From assembly GCA_963920705.1 (NCBI GenBank), contig CAWUCO010000167.1, positions 310,001 to 374,000 of the forward strand: 64,000 nucleotides of DNA, read 5' to 3'. Below are positions 13,801 through 27,840 of this stretch, piece by piece. The DNA comes from Odiellus spinosus (Eukaryota > Arthropoda > Arachnida > Opiliones > Phalangiidae). The translations under genes and the position numbers were made by a program. Below the pieces are notes generated by a model. The model ran no database searches and was not told the origin of the DNA. It was given only the letters and a program-made list of their open reading frames with translations. Every line of letters starts with the position of its first letter. Position 1 is the stretch's first letter.

Positions 13801-14280
13801 CATTTGAATCCAATAATCTTGGATTTTTAAGCGTTTTTGCTTAATTTTAACCAATTTTATATTTGTCACGTTTTGGCAATTTAGACAAAACCAAAGTCAT
13901 TCGAAAGAGCAATTAATGGACAGTCTAAATAATAAGAGTTTTCAAAAATCCGTTGAAAAACAAGAAAAATATGGCCATTTCAAGAAATCATACAATATCA
14001 AAATAGTCAAATTTCAGATTTTAAAAATTCGCTTTTTGATATTATATGTTTTTTGAATTGACCATATTTTCCATGTTTTTCCACGGATTTTCCAAAACTA
14101 TTGTTTTTTAGATAGACCAATATTTGCTCTTTCGAGTGGTGTTAATTTTGTCTAAATCGCTTAAAAATCAAATGTTTTGTGTCCATTTGTATCCAATAAT
14201 CTGGGATTTTTAAGCGTTTTTGCTTAATTTTAACCAATTTTATATTTGTCACGTTTTAGCAATTTAGACAAAACCAAAGT
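10100..14280. repeat. Long-range duplicated segment, copy 1
   Basis: Recurs about 11.5 kb downstream in the same orientation. Rare shared variants are TCATCAATATC (10,161 and 21,649), TTTCGAAAGGTG with AAATGATTTG and CATTTCAATCC (about 11,070-11,130 and 22,557-22,620), GGCATTTTAGAC (11,961 and 23,832), and GATAAGTCTTGAT (about 12,220 and 24,090). The offset is 11,488 bp, then 11,871 bp after one extra monomer in copy 2. Confidence 0.85.
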
Positions 14281-17200
14281 CATTCGAAAGAGCAATTAAT
14301 GGATAGTCTAAATAATAAGAGTTTTCAAAAATCCGTTGAAAAACAAGAAAAATATGGCCAATTCAAGAAATCATACAATATCAAAATAGTCAAATTTCAG
14401 ATTTTAAAAATACGCTTTTTGATATTAGATGTTTTTTGAATTGACCATATTTTCCATGTTTTTCAACGGATTTTCCAAAACTCTTGTTTTTTAGATAGTC
14501 CAATTTTTTCTCTTTCGATAGGTGTTGATTTTGTCTAAATCGCTTAAAAATCAAATGTTTTGTGTCCATTTGAATCCAATAATCTTAGATTTTGAAGTGT
14601 TTTTTCTTAATTTTAACCAATTTTATATTTGTCACGTTTTGGCAATTTAGACAAAACCAAAGTCATTCGAAAGAGCAATTAATGGACAGTCTAAATAATA
14701 AGAGTTTTCAAAAATCCGTTGAAAAACAAGAAAAATATGGCCAATTCAAAAAATCATACAATATCAAAATAGTCAAATTTCAGATTTTAAAAATTCGCTT
14801 TTTGATATTAGATGTTTTTAGAATTGACCATATTTTCCATGTTTTTCAACGGATTTTCCAAAACTTTTGTTTTTTAGATAGTCCAATATTTGTTCTTTCG
14901 ATAGGTGTTGATTATGTCTAAATCGCTTAAAAATCAAATGTTTTGTGTCCATTTGAATAAAATAATCATAGATTTTGAAGTGTTTTTGCTTAATTTTAAC
15001 CAATTTTATATTTGTCACGTTTTGGCAATTTAGACAAAACCAAAGTCATTCGAAAGAGCAGTTAATGGACAGTCTAAATAATAAGAGTTTTCAAAAATCC
15101 GTTGAAAAACAAGAAAAATATGGCCAATTCAAGAAATCATACCATATCAAAATAGTCAAATTTCACATTTTAAAAATTCGCTTTTTGATATTAGATGTTT
15201 TTTGAATTGACCATATTTTCCATGTTTTTTAACGGATTTTCCAAAACTCTTGTTTTTTAGATATTCCAATATTTGCTCTTTCGATAGGTGTTGATTTTGT
15301 CTAAATCGCTTAAAAATCAAATGTTTTGTGTCCATTTGAATCCAATAATCTTGGATTTTTAAGCGTTTTTGCTTAATTTTAACCAATTTTATATTTGTCA
15401 CGTTTTGGCAATTTAGACAAAACCAAAGTCATTCGAAAGAGCAATTAATGGACAGTCTAAATAATAAGAGTTTTCAAAAATCCGTTGAAAAACAAGAAAA
15501 ATATGGCCATTTCAAGAAATCATACAATATCAAAATAGTCAAATTTCAGATTTTAAAAATTCGCTTTTTGATATTATATGTTTTTTGAATTGACCATATT
15601 TTCCATGTTTTTCCACGGATTTTCCAAAACTATTGTTTTTTAGATAGACCAATATTTGCTCTTTCGAGTGGTGTTAATTTTGTCTAAATCGCTTAAAAAT
15701 CAAATGTTTTGTGTCCATTTGTATCCAATAATCTGGGATTTTTAAGCGTTTTTGCTTAATTTTAACCAATTTTATATTTGTCACGTTTTAGCAATTTAGA
15801 CAAAACCAAAGTCATTCGAAAGAGCAATTAATGGATAGTCTAAATAATAAGAGTTTTCAAAAATCCGTTGAAAAACAAGAAAAATATGGCCAATTCAAGA
15901 AATCATACAATATCAAAATAGTCAAATTTCAGATTTTAAAAATACGCTTTTTGATATTAGATGTTTTTTGAATTGACCATATTTTCCATGTTTTTCAACG
16001 GATTTTCCAAAACTCTTGTTTTTTAGATAGTCCAATTTTTTCTCTTTCGATAGGTGTTGATTTTGTCTAAATCGCTTAAAAATCAAATGTTTTGTGTCCA
16101 TTTGAATCCAATAATCTTAGATTTTGAAGTGTTTTTTCTTAATTTTAACCAATTTTATATTTGTCACGTTTTGGCAATTTAGACAAAACCAAAGTCATTC
16201 GAAAGAGCAATTAATGGACAGTCTAAATAATAAGAGTTTTCAAAAATCCGTTGAAAAACAAGAAAAATATGGCCAATTCAAAAAATCATACAATATCAAA
16301 ATAGTCAAATTTCAGATTTTAAAAATTCGCTTTTTGATATTAGATGTTTTTAGAATTGACCATATTTTCCATGTTTTTCAACGGATTTTCCAAAACTTTT
16401 GTTTTTTAGATAGTCCAATATTTGTTCTTTCGATAGGTGTTGATTATGTCTAAATCGCTTAAAAATCAAATGTTTTGTGTCCATTTGAATAAAATAATCA
16501 TAGATTTTGAAGTGTTTTTGCTTAATTTTAACCAATTTTATATTTGTCACGTTTTGGCAATTTAGACAAAACCAAAGTCATTCGAAAGAGCAATTAATGG
16601 ACAGTCTTAATAATAAGAGTTTTCAAAAATCCGTTGAAAAACAAGAAAAATATGGCCAATTCAAGAAATCATACAATATCAAAATAGTCATATTTCAGAT
16701 TTTAAAAATTCGCTTTTTGATATTAGATGTTTTTTGAATTGACCATATTTTCCATGTTTTTCAACGGATTTTCCAAAACTATTGTTTTTTAGATAGTCCA
16801 ATATTTGCTCTTTCGATAGGTGTTGATTTTGTCTAAATCGCTTAAAAATCAAATGTTTTGTGTCCAATTGAATCCAATAATCTTGGATTTTTAAGCGTTT
16901 TTGCTTAATTTTAACCAATTTTATATTTGTCACGTTTTGGCAATTTAGACAAAACCAAAGTCTTTCGAAAGAGCAATTAATGGACAGTCTAAATAATAAG
17001 AGTTTTCAAAAATCCGTTGAAAAACAAGAAAAATATGGCCAATTCAAGAAATCAAACAATATCAAAATAGTCAAATTTCAGATTTTAAAAATTCGCTTTT
17101 TGATATTAGATGTTTTTTGAATTGACCATATTTTCCATGTTTTTCCACGGATTTTCCAAAACTCTTGTTTTTTAGATAGACCAATATTTGCTCTTTCGAG

Positions 17201-18790
17201 TGGTGTTAATTTTGTCTAAATCGCTTAAAAATCAAATGTTTTGTGTCCATTTGTATCCAATAATCTGGGATTTTTAAGCGTTTTTGCTTAATTTTAACCA
17301 ATTTTATATTTGTCACGTTTTAGCAATTTAGACAAAACCAAAGTCATTCGAAAGAGCAATTAATGGATAGTCTAAATAATAAGAGTTTTCAAAAATCCGT
17401 TGAAAAACAAGAAAAATATGGCCAATTCAAGAAATCATACAATATCAAAATAGTCAAATTTCAGATTTTAAAAATACGCTTTTTGATATTAGATGTTTTT
17501 TGAATTGACCATATTTTCCATGTTTTTCAACGGATTTTCCAAAACTCTTGTTTTTTAGATAGTCCAATTTTTTCTCTTTCGATAGGTGTTGATTTTGTCT
17601 AAATCGCTTAAAAATCAAATGTTTTGTGTCCATTTGAATCCAATAATCTTAGATTTTGAAGTGTTTTTTCTTAATTTTAACCAATTTTATATTTGTCACG
17701 TTTTGGCAATTTAGACAAAACCAAAGTCATTCGAAAGAGCAATTAATGGACAGTCTAAATAATAAGAGTTTTCAAAAATCCGTTGAAAAACAAGAAAAAT
17801 ATGGCCAATTCAAAAAATCATACAATATCAAAATAGTCAAATTTCAGATTTTAAAAATTCGCTTTTTGATATTAGATGTTTTTAGAATTGACCATATTTT
17901 CCATGTTTTTCAACGGATTTTCCAAAACTTTTGTTTTTTAGATAGTCCAATATTTGTTCTTTCGATAGGTGTTGATTATGTCTAAATCGCTTAAAAATCA
18001 AATGTTTTGTGTCCATTTGAATAAAATAATCATAGATTTTGAAGTGTTTTTGCTTAATTTTAACCAATTTTATATTTGTCACGTTTTGGCAATTTAGACA
18101 AAACCAAAGTCATTCGAAAGAGCAATTAATGGACAGTCTTAATAATAAGAGTTTTCAAAAATCCGTTGAAAAACAAGAAAAATATGGCCAATTCAAGAAA
18201 TCATACAATATCAAAATAGTCATATTTCAGATTTTAAAAATTCGCTTTTTGATATTAGATGTTTTTTGAATTGACCATATTTTCCATGTTTTTCAACGGA
18301 TTTTCCAAAACTATTGTTTTTTAGATAGTCCAATATTTGCTCTTTCGATAGGTGTTGATTTTGTCTAAATCGCTTAAAAATCAAATGTTTTGTGTCCAAT
18401 TGAATCCAATAATCTTGGATTTTTAAGCGTTTTTGCTTAATTTTAACCAATTTTATATTTGTCACGTTTTGGCAATTTAGACAAAACCAAAGTCTTTCGA
18501 AAGAGCAATTAATGGACAGTCTAAATAATAAGAGTTTTCAAAAATCCGTTGAAAAACAAGAAAAATATGGCCAATTCAAGAAATCAAACAATATCAAAAT
18601 AGTCAAATTTCAAATTTTAAAAATTCGCTTTTTGATATTAGATGTTTTTTGAATTGACCATATTTTCCATGTTTTTCCACGGATTTTCCAAAACTCTTGT
18701 TTTTTAGATAGACCAATATTTGCTCTTTCGAGTGGTGTTAATTTTGTCTAAATCGCTTAAAAATCAAATGTTTTGTGTCCATTTGAATCC
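13570..18790. repeat. Four-monomer higher-order repeat, 1,532 bp
   Basis: Ordered subtypes recur at exactly 1,532 bp: 14,592, 16,124 and 17,656; 14,818, 16,350 and 17,882; 14,975, 16,507 and 18,039. Private markers are TGTATCCAATAATCTGGG, GAATAAAATAATCATAG, GGTGTTGATTATGTC and GTTTTTTCTTAATT. The first monomer of the third copy belongs to another subtype (GTCCAATTGAATCC), showing a unit-phase switch near 16,600. A fragment of this unit recurs at about 26.0-26.9 kb. Confidence 0.87.
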
Positions 18791-21589
18791 AATAATCTTG
18801 GATTTTTAAGCGTTTTTGCTTAATTTTAACCAATTTTATATTTGTCACGTTTTGGCAATTTAGACAAAACCAAAGTCATTCGAAATAGCAATTAATGGAT
18901 AGTCTAAATAATAAGAGTTTTCAAAAATCCGTTGAAAAACAAGAAAAATATGGCAAATTCAAGAAATCATACAATATCAAAATAGTCAAATTTCAGATTT
19001 TAAAAATTCGCTTTTTGATATTAGATGTTTTTTGAATTGACCATATTTTCCATGTTTTTCAACGGATTTTCCAAAACTCTTGTTTTTTAGATAGACCAAT
19101 ATTTGTTCTTTCGATAGGTGTTAATTTTGTCTAAATCGCTTAAAAATCAAATGTTTTGTGTCCATTTGAATCCAATAATCTTTGATTTTTAAGCGTTTTT
19201 GCTTAATTTTAACCAATTTTATATTTGTCACGTTTTGGCAATTTAGACAAAACCAAAGTCATTCGAAAGAGCAATTAATGGACAGTCTAAATAATAAGAG
19301 TTTTCAAAAATCCGTTGAAAAACAAGAAAAATATGACCAATTCAAGAAATCATACAATATCAAAATAGTCAAATTTCAGATTTTAAAAATTCGCTTTTTG
19401 ATATTAGATATTTTTAGAATTGACCATATTTTCCATGTTTTTCAACGGATTTTCCAAAACTCTTGTTTTTTAGATAGTCCAATATTTGCTCTTTCGATAG
19501 GTGTTGATTTTGTCTAAATCGCTTAAAAATCAAATGTTTTGTGTCCATTTGAATCCAATAATCTTGGATTTTTAAGCGTTTTTGCTTAATTTTAACCAAT
19601 TTTATATTTGTCACGTTTTGGCAATTTAGACAAAACCAAAGTCATTCGAAAGAGCAATTAATGGACAGTCTAAATAATAAGAGTTTTCAAAAATCCGTTG
19701 AAAAACAAGAAAAATATGACCAATTCAAGAAATCATACAATATCAAAATAGTCAAATTACAGATTTTAAAAATTCGCTTTTTGATATTAGATGTTTTTTG
19801 AATTGGCCATATTTTCCATGTTTTTCAACGGATTTTCCAAAACTCTTGTTTTTTAGATAGTCCAATATTTTCTCTTTCGATAGGTGTTGATTTTGTCTAA
19901 ATCGCTTAAAAATCAAATGCTTTGTGTCCATTTGAATAAAATAATCATAGATTTTGAAGTGTTTTTGCTTAATTTTAACCAATTTTATATTTGTCACGTT
20001 TTGGCAATTTAGACAAAACCAAAGTCATTCGAAAGAGCAATTAATGGACAGTCTAAATAATAAGAGTTTTCAAAAATCCGTTGAAAAACAAGAAAAATAT
20101 GACCAATTCAAGAAATCATACAATATCAAAATAGTCAAATTACAGATTTTAAAAATTCGCTTTTTGATATTAGATGTTTTTTGAATTGGCCATATTTTCC
20201 ATGTTTTTCAACGGATTTTCCAAAACTCTTGTTTTTTAGATAGTCCAATATTTTCTCTTTCGATAGGTGTTGATTTTGTCTAAATCGCTTAAAAATCAAA
20301 TGTTTTGTGTCCATTTGAATCCAATAATCTTAGATTTTGAAGAGTTTTTTCTAAATTTTAACCAATTTTATATTTGTCACGTTTTGGCAATTTAGACAAA
20401 ACCAAAGTCATTCGAAAGAGCAATTAATGGACAGTCTAAATAATAAGAGTTTTCAAAAATCCGTTGAAAAACAAGAAAAATATGGCCAATTCAAAAAATC
20501 ATACAATATCAAAATAGTCAAATTTCAGATTTTAAAAATTCGCTTTTTGATATTAGATGTTTTTAGAATTGACCATATTTTCCATGTTTTTCAACGGATT
20601 TTCCAAAACTCTTGTTTTTTAGATAGACCAATATTTGCTCTTTCGATAGGTGTTGATTTTGTCTAAATCGCTTAAAAATCAAATGTTTTGTGTCCAATTG
20701 AATCCAATAATCTTGGATTTTTAAGCGTTTTTGCTTAATTTTAACCAATTTTATATTTGTCACGTTTTGGCAATTTAGACAAAACCAAAGTCTTTCGAAA
20801 GAGCAATTAATGGACAGTCTAAATAATAAGAGTTTTCAAAAATCCGTTGAAAAACAAGAAAAATATGGCCAATTCAAGAAATCAAACAATATCAAAATAG
20901 TCAAATTTCAGATTTAAAAAATTCGCTTTTTGATATTAGATGTTTTTTGAATTGACCATATTTTCCATGTTTTTCCACGGATTTTCCAAAACTCTTGTTT
21001 TTTAGATAGACCAATATTTGCTCTTTCGAGTGGTGTTAATTTTGTCTAAATCGCTTAAAAATCAAATGTTTTGTGTCCATTTGAATCCAATAATCTTGGA
21101 TTTTTAAGCGTTTTTGCTTAATTTTAACCAATTTTATATTTGTCACGTTTTGGCAATTTAGACAAAACCAAAGTCATTCGAAATAGCAATTAATGGATAG
21201 TCTAAATAATAAGAGTTTTCAAAAATCCGTTGAAAAACAAGAAAAATATGGCAAATTCAAGAAATTATACAATATCAAAATAGTCAAATTTCAGATTTTA
21301 AAAATTCGCTTTTTGATATTAGATGTTTTTTGAATTGACCATATTTTCCATGTTTTTCAACGGATTTTCCAAAACTCTTGTTTTTTAGATAGACCAATAT
21401 TTGTTCTTTCGATAGGTGTTAATTTTGTCTAAATCGCTTAAAAATCAAATGTTTTGTGTCCATTTGAATCCAATAATCTTTGATTTTTAAGCGTTTTTGC
21501 TTAATTTTAACCAATTTTATATTTGTCACGTTTTGGCAATTTAGACAAAACCAAAGTCATTCGAAAGAGCAATTAATGGACAGTCTAAA

Positions 21590-24500
21590 TAATAAGAGTT
21601 TTCAAAAATCCGTTGAAAAACAAGAAAAATATGGCCAATTCAAGAAATCATCAATATCAAAATAGTCAAATTTCACATTTTAAAAATTCGCTTTTTGATA
21701 TTAGATGTTTTTTGAATTGACCATATTTTCCATGTTTTTTAACGGATTTTCCAAAACTCTTGTTTTTTAGATAGTCCAATATTTGCTCTTTCGATAGGTG
21801 TTGATTTTGTCTAAATCGCTTAAAAATCAAATGTTTTGTGTCCATTTGAATCCAATAATCTTGGATTTTTAAGCGTTTTTGCTTAATTTTAACCAATTTT
21901 ATATTTGTCACGTTTTGGCAATTTAGACAAAACCAAAGTCATTCGAAAGAGCAATTAATGGACAGTCTAAATAATAAGAGTTTTCAAAAATCCGTTGAAA
22001 AACAAGAAAAATATGGCCAATTCAAGAAATCATACAATATCAAAATAGTCAAATTTCAGATTTTAAAAATTCGCTTTTTGATATTAGATGTTTTTTGAAT
22101 TGACCATATTTTCCATGTTTTTCCACGGATTTTCCAAAACTCTTGTTTTTTAGATATACCAATATTTGCTCTTTCGAGTGGTGTTAATTTTGTCTAAATC
22201 GCTTAAAAATCAAATGTTTTGTGTCCATTTGAATCCAATAATCTTGGATTTTTAAGCGTTTTTGCTTAATTTCAACCAATTTTATATTTGTCACGTTTTG
22301 GCAATTTAGACAAAACCAAAGTCATTCGAAAGAGCAATTAATGGACAGTCTAAATAATAAGAGTTTTCAAAAATCCGTTGAAAAACAAGAAAAATATGGC
22401 CAATTCAAGAAATCATACAATATCAAAATAGTCAAATTTCAGATTTTAAAAATTCGCTTTTTGATATTAGATGTTTTTAGAATTGACCATATTTTCCATG
22501 TTTTTCAACGGATTTTCCAAAACTCTTGTTTTTTAGATAGTCCAATATTTGCTCTTTCGAAAGGTGTTGATTTTGTCTAAATCGCTTAAAAATCAAATGA
22601 TTTGTTTCCATTTCAATCCAATAATCTTGGATTTTTAAGCGTTTTTGCTTAATTTTAACCAATTTTATATTTGTCACGTTTTGGCAATTTAGACAAAACC
22701 AAAGTCATTCGAAAGAGCAGTTAATGGACAGTCTAAATAATAAGAGTTTTCAAAAATCCGTTGAAAAACAAGAAAAAAATGGCCAATTCAAGAAATCATA
22801 CAATATCAAAATAGTCAAATTTCAGATTTTAAAAATTCGCTTTTTGATATTATATGTTTTTAGAATTGACCATATTTTCCATGTTTTTCAACGGATTTTC
22901 CAAAACTCTTGTTTTTTAGATAGTCCAATATTTGCTCTTTCGATAGGTGTTGATTTTGTCTAAATCGCTTAAAAATCAAATGTTTTGTTTCCATTTGAAT
23001 CCAATAATCTTGGATTTTTAAGCGTTTTTGCTTAATTTTAACCAATTTTATATTTGTCACGTTTTGGCAATTTAGACAAAACCAAAGTCATTCGAAAGAG
23101 CAGTTAATGGACAGTCTAAATAATAAGAGTTTTCAAAAATCCGTTGAAAAACAAGAAAAAAATGGCCAATTCAAGAAATCATACAATATCAAAATAGTCA
23201 AATTTCAGATTTTAAAAATTCGCTTTTTGATATTATATGTTTTTAGAATTGACCATATTTTCCATGTTTTTCAACGGATTTTCCAAAACTCTTGTTTTTT
23301 AGATAGTCCAATATTTGCTCTTTCGATAGGTGTTGATTTTGTCTAAATCGCTTAAAAATCAAATGTTTTGTTTCCATTTGAATCCAATAATCTTGGATTT
23401 TTAAGCGTTTTTGCTTAATTTTAACCAATTTTATATTTGTCACGTTTTGGCAATTTAGACAAAACCAAAGTCATTCGAAAGAGCAGTTAATGGACAGTCT
23501 AAATAATAAGAGTTTTCAAAAATCCGTTGAAAAACAAGAAAAATATGGCCAATTCAAGAAATCATACAATATCAAAATAGTCAAATTTCACATTTTAAAA
23601 ATTCGCTTTTTGATATTAGATGTTTTTTGAATTGACCATATTTTCCATGTTTTTTAACGGATTTTCCAAAACTCTTGTTTTTTAGATATACCAATATTTG
23701 CTCTTTCGAGTGGTGTTAATTTTGTCTAAATCGCTTAAAAATCAAATGTTTTGTGTCCATTTGAATCCAATAATCTTTGATTTTTAAGCGTTTTTGCTTA
23801 ATTTTAACCAATTTTATATTTGTCACGTTTTGGCATTTTAGACAAAACCAAAGTCATTCGAAAGAGCAATTATTGGACAGTCTAAATAATAAGAGTTTTC
23901 AAAAATCCGTTGAAAAACAAGAAAACTATGACCAATTCAAGAAATCATACAATATCAAAATAGTCAAATTACAGATTTTAAAAATTCGCTTTTTGATATT
24001 AGATGTTTTTTGAATTGGCCATATTTTCCATGTTTTTCAACGGATTTTCCAAAACTCTTGTTTTTTAGATAGTCCAATATTTGCTCTTTCGATAAGTCTT
24101 GATTTTGTCTAAATCGCTTAAAAATCAAATGTTTTGTGTCCATTTGAATCCAATAATCTTGGATTTTTAAGCGTTTTTGCTTAATTTTAACCAATTTTAT
24201 ATTTGTCACGTTTTGGCAATTTAGACAAAACCAAAGTCATTCGAAAGAGCAATTAATGGACAGTCTAAATAATAAGAGTTTTCAAAAATCCGTTGAAAAA
24301 CAAGAAAAATATGGCCAATTCAAGAAATCATACAATATCAAAATAGTCAAATTTCAGATTTTAAAAATTCGCTTTTTGATATTAGATGTTTTTTGAATTG
24401 ACCATATTTTCCATGTTTTTCCACGGATTTTCCAAAACTCTTGTTTTTTAGATATACCAATATTTGCTCTTTCGAGTGGTGTTAATTTTGTCTAAATCGC

Positions 24501-26130
24501 TTAAAAATCAAATGTTTTGTGTCCATTTGAATCCAATAATCTTGGATTTTTAAGCGTTTTTGCTTAATTTCAACCAATTTTATATTTGTCACGTTTTGGC
24601 AATTTAGACAAAACCAAAGTCATTCGAAAGAGCAATTAATGGACAGTCTAAATAATAAGAGTTTTCAAAAATCCGTTGAAAAAAAGAAAAATATGGCCAA
24701 TTCAAGAAATCATACAATATCAAAATAGTCAAATTTCAGATTTTAAAAATTCGCTTTTTGATATTATATGTTTTTAGAATTGACCATATTTTCCATGTTT
24801 TTCAACGGATTTTCCAAAACTCTTGTTTTTTAGATAGTCCAATATTTGCTCTTTCGATAGGTGTTGATTTTGTCTAAATCGCTTAAAAATCAAATGATTT
24901 GTTTCCATTTGAATCCAATAATCTTGGATTTTTAAGCGTTTTTGCTTAATTTTAACCAATTTTATATTTGTCACGTTTTGGCAATTTAGACAAAACCAAA
25001 GTCATTCGAAAGAGCAGTTAATGGACAGTCTAAATAATAAGAGTTTTCAAAAATCCGTTGAAAAACAAGAAAAAAATGGCCAATTCAAGAAATCATACAA
25101 TATCAAAATAGTCAAATTTCAGATTTTAAAAATTCGCTTTTTGATATTATATGTTTTTAGAATTGACCATATTTTCCATGTTTTTCAACGGATTTTCCAA
25201 AACTCTTGTTTTTTAGATAGTCCAATATTTGCTCTTTCGATAGGTGTTGATTTTGTCTAAATCGCTTAAAAATCAAATGTTTTGTTTCCATTTGAATCCA
25301 ATAATCTTGGATTTTTAAGCGTTTTTGCTTAATTTTAACCAATTTTATATTTGTCACGTTTTGGCAATTTAGACAAAACCAAAGTCATTCGAAAGAGCAG
25401 TTAATGGACAGTCTAAATAATAAGAGTTTTCAAAAATCCGTTGAAAAACAAGAAAAATATGGCCAATTCAAGAAATCATACCATATCAAAATAGTCAAAT
25501 TTCACATTTTAAAAATTCGCTTTTTGATATTAGATGTTTTTTGAATTGACCATATTTTCCATGTTTTTTAACGGATTTTCCAAAACTCTTGTTTTTTAGA
25601 TATTCCAATATTTGCTCTTTCGATAGGTGTTGATTTTGTCTAAATCGCTTAAAAATCAAATGTTTTGTGTCCATTTGAATCCAATAATCTTGGATTTTTA
25701 AGCGTTTTTGCTTAATTTTAACCAATTTTATATTTGTCACGTTTTGGCAATTTAGACAAAACCAAAGTCATTCGAAAGAGCAATTAATGGACAGTCTAAA
25801 TAATAAGAGTTTTCAAAAATCCGTTGAAAAACAAGAAAAATATGGCCATTTCAAGAAATCATACAATATCAAAATAGTCAAATTTCAGATTTTAAAAATT
25901 CGCTTTTTGATATTATATGTTTTTTGAATTGACCATATTTTCCATGTTTTTCCACGGATTTTCCAAAACTATTGTTTTTTAGATAGACCAATATTTGCTC
26001 TTTCGAGTGGTGTTAATTTTGTCTAAATCGCTTAAAAATCAAATGTTTTGTGTCCATTTGTATCCAATAATCTGGGATTTTTAAGCGTTTTTGCTTAATT
26101 TTAACCAATTTTATATTTGTCACGTTTTAG
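21590..26130. repeat. Long-range duplicated segment, copy 2
   Basis: Second copy of the 10.1-14.3 kb segment, with one additional GTTTCC-type monomer (22,860-23,243 region). It ends near 26,130-26,170. There it joins sequence matching the 17.7-19.4 kb region at an offset of 8,424 bp, skipping the monomer that carries TTAATGGATAG. Confidence 0.83.
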
Positions 26131-27840
26131 CAATTTAGACAAAACCAAAGTCATTCGAAAGAGCAATTAATGGACAGTCTAAATAATAAGAGTTTTCAAA
26201 AATCCGTTGAAAAACAAGAAAAATATGGCCAATTCAAAAAATCATACAATATCAAAATAGTCAAATTTCAGATTTTAAAAATTCGCTTTTTGATATTAGA
26301 TGTTTTTAGAATTGACCATATTTTCCATGTTTTTCAACGGATTTTCCAAAACTTTTGTTTTTTAGATAGTCCAATATTTGTTCTTTCGATAGGTGTTGAT
26401 TATGTCTAAATCGCTTAAAAATCAAATGTTTTGTGTCCATTTGAATAAAATAATCATAGATTTTGAAGTGTTTTTGCTTAATTTTAACCAATTTTATATT
26501 TGTCACGTTTTGGCAATTTAGACAAAACCAAAGTCATTCGAAAGAGCAATTAATGGACAGTCTTAATAATAAGAGTTTTCAAAAATCCGTTGAAAAACAA
26601 GAAAAATATGGCCAATTCAAGAAATCATACAATATCAAAATAGTCATATTTCAGATTTTAAAAATTCGCTTTTTGATATTAGATGTTTTTTGAATTGACC
26701 ATATTTTCCATGTTTTTCAACGGATTTTCCAAAACTATTGTTTTTTAGATAGTCCAATATTTGCTCTTTCGATAGGTGTTGATTTTGTCTAAATCGCTTA
26801 AAAATCAAATGTTTTGTGTCCAATTGAATCCAATAATCTTGGATTTTTAAGCGTTTTTGCTTAATTTTAACCAATTTTATATTTGTCACGTTTTGGCAAT
26901 TTAGACAAAACCAAAGTCTTTCGAAAGAGCAATTAATGGACAGTCTAAATAATAAGAGTTTTCAAAAATCCGTTGAAAAACAAGAAAAATATGGCCAATT
27001 CAAGAAATCAAACAATATCAAAATAGTCAAATTTCAGATTTTAAAAATTCGCTTTTTGATATTAGATGTTTTTTGAATTGACCATATTTTCCATGTTTTT
27101 CCACGGATTTTCCAAAACTCTTGTTTTTTAGATAGACCAATATTTGCTCTTTCGAGTGGTGTTAATTTTGTCTAAATCGCTTAAAAATCAAATGTTTTGT
27201 GTCCATTTGAATCCAATAATCTTGGATTTTTAAGCGTTTTTGCTTAATTTTAACCAATTTTATATTTGTCACGTTTTGGCAATTTAGACAAAACCAAAGT
27301 CATTCGAAATAGCAATTAATGGATAGTCTAAATAATAAGAGTTTTCAAAAATCCGTTGAAAAACAAGAAAAATATGGCAAATTCAAGAAATCATACAATA
27401 TCAAAATAGTCAAATTTCAGATTTTAAAAATTCGCTTTTTGATATTAGATGTTTTTTGAATTGACCATATTTTCCATGTTTTTCAACGGATTTTCCAAAA
27501 CTCTTGTTTTTTAGATAGACCAATATTTGTTCTTTCGATAGGTGTTAATTTTGTCTAAATCGCTTAAAAATCAAATGTTTTGTGTCCATTTGAATCCAAT
27601 AATCTTTGATTTTTAAGCGTTTTTGCTTAATTTTAACCAATTTTATATTTGTCACGTTTTGGCAATTTAGACAAAACCAAAGTCATTCGAAAGAGCAATT
27701 AATGGACAGTCTAAATAATAAGAGTTTTCAAAAATCCGTTGAAAAACAAGAAAAATATGACCAATTCAAGAAATCATACAATATCAAAATAGTCAAATTT
27801 CAGATTTTAAAAATTCGCTTTTTCATATTAGATATTTTTA
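26130..27840. repeat. Second copy of the 17.7-19.4 kb segment
   Basis: Matches 17,706-19,416 at an offset of 8,424 bp (17,882 to 26,306; 18,220 to 26,644; 19,182 to 27,606). Shared rare variants are AGTCATATTTCAG, AAGTCTTTCGAAAG, GAAATCAAACAATATC and TATGGCAAATTCAAG. Confidence 0.8.
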
